Shown in pieces: positions 1-8,623 of a stretch of DNA of 11,350 nt (positions are counted from its first letter, which is position 1; the number at the start of each line of letters is the position of its first letter). This stretch comes from CAIYZT01 sp052387855 (lineage in GTDB: Bacteria > Pseudomonadota > Alphaproteobacteria > Rhodobacterales > Rhodobacteraceae). The notes under the pieces were generated by a model. The model was not told where the DNA came from and made no database searches. It worked only from the letters and a program-made list of their open reading frames with translations. The translations under genes and the position numbers were made by a program. The stretch is from NCBI GenBank assembly GCA_052387855.1, contig JBQTIT010000103.1, positions 1 through 11,350 of the forward strand, written 5' to 3'.

Positions 1-82
1 GCGCTGGCCGAGGGCCTTGGGGGCCCTCGGCCGGGAGGACGGACAAGACTTCGCATGACCTCGGCTGGTGCCTCGGCCAAAA
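1..82 (-). repeat. Partial inverted copy of the modular intergenic repeat
   Basis: Read on the minus strand, this segment starts with the repeat head (82 down to 52: TTTGGCCGAGGC, then GCCGAGGTCATGCG) and continues into the palindrome module at 32-6. The reverse complement of bases 1-33 is identical to 8452-8484 in the tandem array downstream of uvrA, and the head matches 8404-8433 with a few changes. The roughly 20 bases between head and palindrome are not conserved. The element continues beyond the left window edge, so its true extent is unknown. It lies upstream of the first transporter gene, with its head facing that gene. No transposase or target-site duplication is visible. Confidence 0.85.
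6..32. repeat. Perfect 11-bp palindrome of the repeat (hairpin)
   Basis: GGCCGAGGGCC (6-16) and GGCCCTCGGCC (22-32) form a perfect 11-bp stem around a 5-base loop, TTGGG. No run of T follows on either strand, so it is not a standard intrinsic terminator, although so stable a GC stem could still block transcription or protect RNA 3' ends. The same stem, with its loop complemented as expected for the other orientation, recurs at 8453-8479. Confidence 0.85.
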
Positions 83-209
83 CCGGGGCACAAACGGAGA
101 GGCGCCGCGTTTCCTGCCGGGCGACGCCATTTCGTGCCGATGGCGCAAAAGGGGGTGCCGCCGGACCGCCAACTGCATTAGCCTGAACCCGAAGAAAGAG
201 GGCCTGGTC

Positions 210-1454
210 ATGATCGCGGTACTCCGGAACTCCTGGCCCTTGCTGCTGGGCGTGATGCTCCTGATGCTCGGCAACGGCATTCAGGGCACGCTCCTGGGCA
301 TTCGCGGCAAGATCGAGGGCTTTTCGGCCGTCCAGATGTCCTTTGTGATGTCGGCCTATTCCGCCGGATTCCTTCTGGGCAGCCGGCTTGCCCCCGAGAT
401 GATCCGCAGCGTCGGGCATGTGCGGGTCTTTGCCGCGCTCGGCTCGATGATTTCGGCCATCCTGATCCTGTTTCCCGTGGCGCCGGACTGGATGGCCTGG
501 GCCGCGATGCGGGCGGTGATCGGCTTTGCCTTTGCCGGGGTCTACATCACCGCCGAAAGCTGGCTGAACGCCTCGGCCAGCAACGAGACGCGCGGGCAGG
601 CGCTGTCGGCCTACATGATCTGCCAGATGATTGGCATCATCGCGGCGCAGGGGCTGATGAACCTGTCCGACCCCTCGGGGTTCGATCTTTTCATCATCTC
701 CTCGGTGCTGGTTTCGGTGGCCTTCACGCCGGTGCTGCTGTCGGCCTCGGCCGCGCCCAGCTTTGAACGGATCACGCCGATGCCGATCCGCAAGCTGCTC
801 CAGACCTCGCCGCTGGGCTGCGTCGGGCTGTTCCTGCTGGGGGGGATCTTTTCGGCGCTGTTCGGCATGGCCTCGGTCTGGGGGTCAGAGGTGGGGCTGT
901 CGGTGCGCAACATCTCGATCTTCATCGGGGCGATCTATCTGGGCGGGCTGGTGCTGCAATACCCGATCGGCTGGGCCTCGGACCGGCTGGACCGGCGCCA
1001 GATGATCCTGGGCCTGTCGGCGGCCGGGGCGGTGGTTGGATTTGCGGCGATGGCGCTGCCCTGGACCATGTCGGTCCTTTTCGCCATTGCGTTTCTGTCG
1101 GGGGGCATCGCCAACCCGCTCTATTCGCTGATGGTCGCCTATGTGAACGACTACCTGCAGTCGGACGAGATGGCCGGGGCCTCGGCCGGGCTGTTGTTCA
1201 TCTACGGCACCGGCTCGATCGGGGGGCCGCTGATCACGGGCTGGCTGATGGCGCTGGTCGGCCCGACGGGCTTTTTCCTGTTCATCGCGGTCCTGTTCAC
1301 CGCCACCGCAGCCTATGCCTTTTACCGGATGTCGCGCGGCCGGGTGCGGCTGTTCCGCCGCCGCTTTCGCGCCCTGTCGCCCAACGCCTCGGCCGTGGCG
1401 GTCGAGGCGGCGGTCGACAGCGCGCCGTCGCCGGCCGGTGCGGCGCCCCGGTGA
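210..1454 (+). CDS. MFS transporter, YcaD-like subfamily
   Basis: A 414-residue inner-membrane protein of the major facilitator superfamily. Hydrophobic segments run through the protein up to about residue 371, consistent with the usual 12 helices. Two features recall the YcaD-type MFS group: the ESWLN motif at residues 116-120 followed by an RGQALSAYM stretch, and the loop motif GWASDRLDRR at 254-263, the second-half equivalent of MFS motif A. The last 40 or so residues form a basic, then Ala/Pro-rich cytoplasmic tail. The start is the ATG at 210, preceded by the purine-rich GAAGAAAGAGGG (191-202); it places the first helix right at the N-terminus, as expected. Substrate is unknown; the sugar or drug labels common for this group would be guesses. 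The DUF924 gene starts 57 bases downstream on the same strand, so the two may be co-transcribed. I saw no convincing promoter upstream. Confidence 0.9.
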   Translation: MIAVLRNSWPLLLGVMLLMLGNGIQGTLLGIRGKIEGFSAVQMSFVMSAYSAGFLLGSRLAPEMIRSVGHVRVFAALGSMISAILILFPVAPDWMAWAAMRAVIGFAFAGVYITAESWLNASASNETRGQALSAYMICQMIGIIAAQGLMNLSDPSGFDLFIISSVLVSVAFTPVLLSASAAPSFERITPMPIRKLLQTSPLGCVGLFLLGGIFSALFGMASVWGSEVGLSVRNISIFIGAIYLGGLVLQYPIGWASDRLDRRQMILGLSAAGAVVGFAAMALPWTMSVLFAIAFLSGGIANPLYSLMVAYVNDYLQSDEMAGASAGLLFIYGTGSIGGPLITGWLMALVGPTGFFLFIAVLFTATAAYAFYRMSRGRVRLFRRRFRALSPNASAVAVEAAVDSAPSPAGAAPR

Positions 1455-1511
1455 ATGGGCTGGCGTTTGCCGGCAAAGCGCCTAGCCTTGGCACAAAGGA
1501 CAGGGGGCCCC

Positions 1512-2075
1512 ATGGAACGGATCGACGACATTCTGGACTTCTGGACCGGGATCGGCCCCAAGGGCTGGTTCGAGGTCAATCCCGCCGTCGATCAAGAGAT
1601 CACCACCCGTTTCGGCGATCTTTGGGGCGCGCTGTGGGAGGGAGGGCTGCGACCCTGGCAAGAGACCGCGCCGGGCGCGCTGGCCTATCTGATCCTGGCC
1701 GACCAGTTCCCGCGCAACATGTTCCGCGGCGACGCGCGCGCCTTTGCCACCGACGAGCGCGCCCGCGCCGCCGCAAGGGCGGCGGTCCTGACCGGGCAGG
1801 ATCTGGCCACCGACCCCGCGATGCGCGCCTTTTTCTACATGCCGTTCGAACATGCCGAACAGATGGGCGATCAGGACTGGTCGGTCGATCTCTTCGCGCA
1901 CCGCCTGCCCGACGACGGCCTCTTGCGCCATGCCAAGGCCCACCGCGAGGTGATCCGCCGCTTTGGCCGCTTTCCCTATCGCAACGCCGCGCTGGGCCGG
2001 CAGTCCACGCCGGCCGAGGCGGCGTTTCTGAACGCCGGCGGCTATGGCGCGATCCTGCGCGAGCTTGCCGGCTGA
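1512..2075 (+). CDS. DUF924 family protein
   Basis: A 187-residue soluble protein, close to the usual length of this family. Recognisable family blocks are ILDFWTGIGPKGWF (residues 7-20), the signature DQFPRNMFRG (64-73), FFYMPFEHAEQ (107-117) and HREVIRRFGRFPYRN (144-158). It has no signal peptide or membrane segment, so it should be cytoplasmic. Family members are all-helical with a TPR-like fold; the biochemical role is not established and I assign none. The frame is open upstream to 1455, but the ATG at 1512 begins the conserved MERIDDILDFW block and has AAGGA (1496-1500) and a G-run before it, so the longer version is unlikely. It lies between the first transporter and lpdA. The 102-bp gap to lpdA contains its own promoter-like elements, so a functional link to E3 is only suggested by adjacency. 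Confidence 0.92.
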   Translation: MERIDDILDFWTGIGPKGWFEVNPAVDQEITTRFGDLWGALWEGGLRPWQETAPGALAYLILADQFPRNMFRGDARAFATDERARAAARAAVLTGQDLATDPAMRAFFYMPFEHAEQMGDQDWSVDLFAHRLPDDGLLRHAKAHREVIRRFGRFPYRNAALGRQSTPAEAAFLNAGGYGAILRELAG

Positions 2076-2096
2076 TTAGCCATGCATTTCGCGCAT

Positions 2097-2113
2097 GGGC
2101 CCACGGCAGGCCC
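2097..2113 (+). terminator. Weak hairpin after the DUF924 gene
   Basis: GGGCC (2097-2101) and GGCCC (2109-2113) pair around a 7-base loop, followed by TTGGTTGCTT rather than a clean T-run. A second small stem, CCATGC/GCATGG, lies just upstream at 2080-2098 and would compete with it. It could be an imperfect terminator for the upstream genes, but the stem is only 5 bp. A role in termination is inference. Confidence 0.25.
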
Positions 2114-2117
2114 TTGG

Positions 2118-2153
2118 TTGCTTGGGCGCGCCCGATAGTTTAATGCCAAACTA
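2118..2153 (+). promoter_or_regulatory. Possible lpdA promoter with an overlapping dyad operator
   Basis: TTTAAT (2139-2144) matches the -10 consensus at five of six bases. TTGCTT (2118-2123) could be a -35 box, but the spacer of 15 is short. A perfect dyad, TAGTTTAATGCCAAACTA (2136-2153; 6-bp arms, 6-base spacer), covers the putative -10 box. It is unusually AT-rich for this genome and sits 24 bases upstream of the lpdA start. Such a position suits a repressor operator, but I cannot name the regulator. The dyad is directly visible; promoter and operator function are inferred. Confidence 0.35.
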
Positions 2154-2161
2154 CTTTTCTT

Positions 2162-2170
2162 GAGGGAGGG
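2162..2170 (+). promoter_or_regulatory. Ribosome binding site fixing the GTG start of lpdA
   Basis: GAGGGAGGG lies 7 bases before the GTG at 2178. The in-frame TTG at 2160 would place the binding site inside the coding region, so the GTG start is preferred. The resulting N-terminus, MSQSFDIVVIGAGPGG, is typical of E3 proteins. Confidence 0.8.
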
Positions 2171-2177
2171 AAGATCG

Positions 2178-3572
2178 GTGAGCCAGAGCTTTGACATCGT
2201 CGTGATCGGCGCCGGACCCGGCGGTTATGTGGCCGCGATCCGCGCCGCGCAACTTGGCCAGAAGGTGGCCATCGTCGAAAGGGAAAACCTGGGCGGCATC
2301 TGCCTGAACTGGGGCTGCATTCCGACCAAGGCGTTGCTGCGCTCGGCCGAGGTGTTTCACCTGATGCACCGCGCCAAGGAATTCGGGCTCAAGGTCGAGG
2401 GCGCCACGTTTGACCTGGACGCCGTCGTAGCCCGCTCGCGCGGGGTGGCAAAGCAGCTTTCGGGCGGCATCGGCCATCTGATGAAGAAGAACAAGATCAC
2501 CGTCTTCATGGGCGCGGCCAGCCTGCCAAGGGCCGGCGCCGTCGCGGTCAAGACCGACAAGGGCACCGAAGAGCTGACCGCCAAGGCGATCATCCTGGCC
2601 ACCGGCGCCCGCGCGCGTGAGTTGCCGGGGCTGGAGGCGGACGGCGATCTGGTCTGGACCTACCGCCATGCCCTGCAACCCAAGCGGATGCCCAAGCGGC
2701 TGCTCGTCATCGGATCGGGCGCCATCGGCATCGAATTCGCCAGCTTCTTCAACACGCTGGGCGCCGACACCACGGTTTGCGAGGTGATGGACCGTGTGCT
2801 GCCGGTCGAGGACGCCGAAATCTCGGCCTTTGCCAAGAAGGCTTTCGTCAAGCAGGGCATGAAGATCCTGGAAAAGACCACGGTCAAGAAGCTGGACCGC
2901 AAGCCCGGCGTCGGCGTGGTGGCACATCTGGAAAACGCCTCGGGCACGGTCACGCAGGAATTCGACACGGTGATTTCCGCCGTCGGCATCGTCGGCAATG
3001 TCGAGGGACTGGGGCTGGAGGCGCTGGGCGTCAGGATCGACCGCACCCATGTGGTGACGGACGAATTCTGCCGCACCGGCGTGCCCGGGCTTTACGCCAT
3101 CGGCGACATCGCGGGGGCGCCGTGGCTCGCGCACAAGGCCAGCCATGAGGGAGTGATGGTGGCCGAACTAATCGCCGGCGGCCATCCGCACCCGATCAAG
3201 CCCGGCTCGATCGCCGGCTGCACCTATTGCCAGCCGCAGGTGGCCAGCGTCGGCATGACGGAAGCCAAGGCCAAGGAGGCCGGGTATCAGGTCAAGGTCG
3301 GCCGCTTCCCCTTCATCGGCAACGGCAAGGCGATTGCGCTGGGCGAGGCCGAGGGCATGATCAAGACGGTGTTCGACGCCAAGACGGGCGAATTGCTGGG
3401 CGCGCATATGGTGGGCGCCGAGGTGACCGAGCTGATCCAGGGCTATGTCATCGGCCGCAGCCTTGAGACGACCGAGGCGGAGTTGATGAACACGGTCTTC
3501 CCGCATCCGACCCTGTCCGAGATGATGCACGAATCGGTGCTGGACGCCTACGGCCGCGCGCTGCATATCTGA
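2178..3572 (+). CDS. lpdA: Dihydrolipoyl dehydrogenase (E3), pyruvate-dehydrogenase type
   Basis: A 464-residue flavoprotein that reoxidises the dihydrolipoyl groups of 2-oxoacid dehydrogenase complexes with NAD+, in the cytoplasm. Visible are the FAD dinucleotide motif GAGPGG (11-16), the redox disulfide C42/C47 in GICLNWGCIPTK, the NAD-binding motif GSGAIG (179-184), the second FAD motif around YAIGDIAGAPWLAHKA, and the C-terminal catalytic pair H443/E448 in HPTLSE. Length is normal and all key residues are present. The active-site wording (GICLNWGCIPTK, rather than the GTCLNVGCIPSK form usual in the 2-oxoglutarate complex) resembles the alphaproteobacterial E3 associated with pyruvate dehydrogenase; I know this from family knowledge and could not check it here. 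No pdhA, pdhB or E2 gene lies in the window; the upstream neighbour is the DUF924 gene. The GTG start is supported by a strong binding site at 2162-2170. Transcription probably ends near the hairpin at 3578-3597. Confidence 0.96.
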   Translation: MSQSFDIVVIGAGPGGYVAAIRAAQLGQKVAIVERENLGGICLNWGCIPTKALLRSAEVFHLMHRAKEFGLKVEGATFDLDAVVARSRGVAKQLSGGIGHLMKKNKITVFMGAASLPRAGAVAVKTDKGTEELTAKAIILATGARARELPGLEADGDLVWTYRHALQPKRMPKRLLVIGSGAIGIEFASFFNTLGADTTVCEVMDRVLPVEDAEISAFAKKAFVKQGMKILEKTTVKKLDRKPGVGVVAHLENASGTVTQEFDTVISAVGIVGNVEGLGLEALGVRIDRTHVVTDEFCRTGVPGLYAIGDIAGAPWLAHKASHEGVMVAELIAGGHPHPIKPGSIAGCTYCQPQVASVGMTEAKAKEAGYQVKVGRFPFIGNGKAIALGEAEGMIKTVFDAKTGELLGAHMVGAEVTELIQGYVIGRSLETTEAELMNTVFPHPTLSEMMHESVLDAYGRALHI

Positions 3573-3577
3573 GCAAG

Positions 3578-3597
3578 CCGGGGGGCTGGCCCCCCGG
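3578..3597 (+). terminator. GC hairpin after lpdA, within a CCCCCCGGACCCCCCAGGATA motif
   Basis: CCGGGGGG (3578-3585) pairs perfectly with CCCCCCGG (3590-3597) over a 4-base loop, 5 bases after the lpdA stop. No T-run follows; instead comes a second C-run and AGGATA, then GATGAAAGGCGAAG leading into the next ATG. From memory, this order (G-run, C-run, GGACCCCC, AGGATA, GATGAA) recurs between genes in Rhodobacteraceae genomes, so it may be a dispersed terminator-like element. It overlaps the leader of the next gene, whose binding site AAAGG (3625-3629) lies in the same block. Confidence 0.5.
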
Positions 3598-3634
3598 ACC
3601 CCCCAGGATAGTTCCGGACAGATGAAAGGCGAAG

Positions 3635-4798
3635 ATGCGCGCGACGCTGACGGTTCTTTCCATCTGGCTGGTCAGCCTGGGCGCGGCGGCCCAGTTCGGC
3701 AAGTTCGCCGTGCTGTTCGACCGGCTGGCGGCGGCCTATCCGGGCCAGTCCGGGCCGATGGTGGGCATGATCGTCTCGACAGTCGGCTTTGTCGGGCTGA
3801 TCCTTGGCACGACGGCGGGGCTGTTCGTCTCGGCGCTGGGCTACAAGCGGGTCATGATCGCGGCGCTGCTGGCGGGGGCGGGGATTTCGGCCGTCGAGGC
3901 GCTGATGCCGCCGCTGCCGGTGATGCTGGGCCTGCGGGCGCTGGAAGGGGCGAGCCATCTGGCGCTGGTGGTGGCCGCGCCGGTGCTGACCGCGCAGCTT
4001 GCCGGGCCGCGTTGGCAGGCGGCGGCGATGAGCCTTTATTCCTCGTTCTTCGCGGTTTCTTTCGCCTCTCTGGGGGTGCTGGGGCCGATGCTGGCCGGCT
4101 GGGGCGGCCTGCCGGCGGTGCTTTTGGCCCATGCGGGGTATCTTCTGGCCGGGGCGGCGTTGCTGGCGGCGCTCTTGCCGGACCTGCCAAGGGCCGCCCT
4201 GCCGCCGCTGTCGGTGCGGGGGCTTTTCGCTGCCCATCGCCACATCTACGCCAGCCCGCGCGAAGCGGCGCCGGCCATGGGCTTTGTCTGCTATACCTTT
4301 ACCTTTGTCGCCTTTCTGACCCTGATGCCGCAGCAATACCTCGGCCGGCCCGAGCAGTTCCTGCTGGCCAGCCTGATGCCGCTGGTCAGCGTCGGCACGG
4401 CGCTGAGCCTTGGGGTCTGGGCCATGGGCCGGATCGCCGCCGTGCGGCTGGTGCAGACGGGATTTGCCGTGACCGTCGGCTTTGCCGCGCTGCTCTGGCT
4501 GTCATGGGGGCAGGGCGCGGCCATCGTCGCGGCCTTTGGCGTCTCGGCCGGGCTGGGGCTGGTGCAGAGCGCCTCTTTCGCCGCCATCGCGCAACTGAAC
4601 GACAGCGCCGAGGCGCGGGCCCGTGCCGCCGGCGCCATCGCGCAGCTTGGCAATCTGGGCACGACCTGCGGCACGCCGGTGCTGGTCTGGCTGCTGGCCG
4701 GATATGCGGAAACCGGCCTGGTGCTGTTCCTGACCGGCTTCTCGCTCTTGGGGATCGCGCTGCACGCGGTGCAGGCGCGCCGGCGCCTTAACGGCTGA
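3635..4798 (+). CDS. MFS transporter, substrate unknown
   Basis: A 387-residue, strongly hydrophobic inner-membrane protein that looks like a 12-helix MFS permease. The loop between helices 2 and 3 carries a degenerate motif A (GLFVSALGYKR, residues 62-72), and the region after it (LRALEGASHLALVVAAPVLTAQ) fits the usual helix 4 motif with the RALEG signature. The central loop is at about residues 183-205 (DLPRAALPPLSVRGLFAAHRH). It is unlike the first transporter in this window and I do not recognise a subfamily. The start is the ATG at 3635, with AAAGG (3625-3629) 5 bases before it; a nearby ATG at 3622 is in another frame. The last 11 bases overlap the end of the rhodanese gene on the other strand. 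Coding is Ala/Leu/Gly-rich and matches neighbouring GC usage, with no sign of recent transfer. Confidence 0.88.
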   Translation: MRATLTVLSIWLVSLGAAAQFGKFAVLFDRLAAAYPGQSGPMVGMIVSTVGFVGLILGTTAGLFVSALGYKRVMIAALLAGAGISAVEALMPPLPVMLGLRALEGASHLALVVAAPVLTAQLAGPRWQAAAMSLYSSFFAVSFASLGVLGPMLAGWGGLPAVLLAHAGYLLAGAALLAALLPDLPRAALPPLSVRGLFAAHRHIYASPREAAPAMGFVCYTFTFVAFLTLMPQQYLGRPEQFLLASLMPLVSVGTALSLGVWAMGRIAAVRLVQTGFAVTVGFAALLWLSWGQGAAIVAAFGVSAGLGLVQSASFAAIAQLNDSAEARARAAGAIAQLGNLGTTCGTPVLVWLLAGYAETGLVLFLTGFSLLGIALHAVQARRRLNG

Positions 4799-5144
4799 TC
4801 GGCCCGCCCGCCGCCGCCCAGTCGGAAAAGCCGCCAAGGTTGTGCGCCTCGTAGCCCATCGAGGTCAGGGCCTGCGCCGCCATTCCGGCCCGCCCGCCGA
4901 CGGCGCAGAACACCGCGACCGGCTTGGACGGGTCGATGCGGCGGTCAAAGTCGGGCGCCTTGGGGTTGGCCTTGAGCGGGATCATCGACAGCGGGATGTG
5001 CAGCCCGCCCCTGGCGGTGCCCGAGGCGGCAACCTCGGCCGCTTCGCGCACGTCGATGACGGTGATCTGGCCCTCAGCCAGCAAGGGAACCGCCTGACGC
5101 GCGTTCAGCTTGGCGGGGGCGGGGGACTTGGCGAAAAATGACAT
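4788..5144 (-). CDS. Single-domain rhodanese-like protein
   Basis: A 118-residue protein made of one rhodanese domain. The start of the domain is seen in the ITVIDVREAAEVAASG block (residues 27-42), then GGLHIPLSMIP (46-56). The active-site loop is FCAVGGRAG, with the sulfur-carrying cysteine at C80 and the loop arginine at R85 (Cys-x2-Gly-x-Arg). The C-terminal GYEAHNLGGFSDW (97-109) is the usual closing element. The catalytic residues suggest a working sulfurtransferase or persulfide carrier; the partner is unknown. No clear signal peptide, so probably cytoplasmic. The ATG at 5144 has AAAGGG 6 bases upstream (5151-5156, minus strand) and a promoter candidate at 5169-5198. The gene converges with the MFS gene, sharing 11 bp at the 3' ends, and is divergent from uvrA. 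Confidence 0.93.
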   Translation of the reverse strand: MSFFAKSPAPAKLNARQAVPLLAEGQITVIDVREAAEVAASGTARGGLHIPLSMIPLKANPKAPDFDRRIDPSKPVAVFCAVGGRAGMAAQALTSMGYEAHNLGGFSDWAAAGGPISR

Positions 5145-5168
5145 GGGAGACCCTTTGCTGTTGCGTCG

Positions 5169-5198
5169 AGTATATATTCAAGGAAACGCATTCGTAAA
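5169..5198 (-). promoter_or_regulatory. Probable promoter of the rhodanese gene
   Basis: On the minus strand, TTTACG (5198-5193) and TATACT (5174-5169) are separated by 18 bases, matching sigma-70 consensus at four and five of six positions. Transcription would begin near 5162, giving a short leader that includes the AAAGGG binding site at 5156-5151. The region is distinctly AT-rich compared with its surroundings. Confidence 0.55.
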
Positions 5199-5239
5199 GC
5201 CCCCTCGACAAAAAATCTGCCCGGGCCGTCCCCGCGTCA

Positions 5240-5254
5240 GTTCATACTTTGTTC
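5240..5254 (+). promoter_or_regulatory. LexA (SOS) box upstream of uvrA
   Basis: GTTCATACTTTGTTC is an exact GTTC-N7-GTTC direct repeat, the LexA site known for alphaproteobacteria such as Rhodobacter. It lies 63 bases before the uvrA ATG in the uvrA-rhodanese intergenic region, in or just upstream of the uvrA promoter. LexA repression of uvrA and release on DNA damage is the expected outcome. The site is about 40 bases upstream of the rhodanese -35 candidate, so the rhodanese gene is less likely to be controlled by it. Confidence 0.85.
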
Positions 5255-5265
5255 ACTTTTTTCGA

Positions 5266-5294
5266 TTGGAAACGCCCGGGATTCGCCCTAAAAC
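5266..5294 (+). promoter_or_regulatory. Candidate uvrA promoter
   Basis: TTGGAA (5266-5271) and TAAAAC (5289-5294) are 17 bases apart, each matching sigma-70 consensus at four of six bases. The start of transcription would be near 5301, leaving a leader of about 17 bases with AGGGGTGGG before the ATG. The LexA box ends 11 bases before this -35 box; another promoter overlapping the box directly (for example with TTGTTC at 5249-5254) is possible. Confidence 0.35.
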
Positions 5295-5317
5295 GGCCTT
5301 CAGGGCAGGGGTGGGTC

Positions 5318-8176
<2,859 letters not shown>

Positions 8177-8206
8177 GGGCGGGGCGTTTCCTGATCCGAC
8201 CGAATT

Positions 8207-8406
8207 GGCCGAGGCCATGCGCGCCGCAAGCCCCATCCCCGGCCGAGGGCCCCAACGGCCCGCGGCCAGCGCCTGCCCCCCCTAGGGAGGGCGCTCCACG
8301 CCCTCCGGGTCGGGCGCTGGCCTCTGTGGTCTATGCGGAACCGGTCTATCGGATGCGTTCCTACACGGGCGGGGAAACGCGGTGCGTTTTCCTTTTCGCC
8401 CGCTTT
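8207..8406 (+). repeat. Repeat unit 1 (full length, about 200 bp)
   Basis: Modules in order: head GGCCGAGGCCATGCGC (8207-8222); palindrome GGCCGAGGGCC/GGCCCGCGGCC (8241-8267, one mismatch); a second hairpin with GGAGGGCG (8286-8293) and CGCCCTCC (8299-8306) over 5 bases; a conserved block starting CCTCTGTGG and ending ATGCGGAACCGG (8321-8344); and a third hairpin CGGGCG...CGCCCG (8366-8402) enclosing GGAAACGC/GCGTTTTCC. From 8211 onward it aligns with unit 2 at an offset of 212 through the conserved block. Its head lacks a 12-base internal duplication present in unit 2. Confidence 0.9.
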
Positions 8407-8623
8407 GGCCGAGGCCATCGCCGAGGCCATGCGCGCCGCAAGCCCCATCCCCGGCCGAGGGCCCCCAAGGCCCTCGGCCAGCGCCCGACCCCCCCCGGGA
8501 GCGCGCTCCGCACCCTCCGGGTCGGGCGCTGGCCTCTGTGGTCTATGCGGAACCGGTCACCTGGGCACGTTCCCACACGGGCGGGGAAAGGCAGTGCCTT
8601 TCCTTCTCCGCCCGGCCAAACGT
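8407..8623 (+). repeat. Repeat unit 2 (full length, about 217 bp)
   Basis: The head (8407-8433) contains two copies of GCCGAGGCCAT, 12 bases longer than unit 1. The palindrome 8453-8479 has a perfect 11-bp stem. Next, CCAGCGCCCGACCC (8478-8491) pairs perfectly with GGGTCGGGCGCTGG (8519-8532), a 14-bp stem enclosing the 12-base palindrome GGAGCGCGCTCC (8498-8509). The conserved block is at 8533-8556. The last hairpin, 8578-8614, pairs CGGGCGG with CCGCCCG and GGAAAGGC with GCCTTTCC, with a 4-base bulge. This is the best preserved copy, and its segment 8452-8484 is identical to the reverse complement of 1-33. Confidence 0.9.

Noticed and set aside
1451..2143. 230-codon frame overlapping the DUF924 gene
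   Set aside because: Arg/Gly-rich out-of-frame reading of the DUF924 coding sequence, which has clear family motifs in its own frame.
2151..3146. 331-codon minus-strand frame opposite lpdA
   Set aside because: Antisense shadow of a fully recognisable E3 gene.
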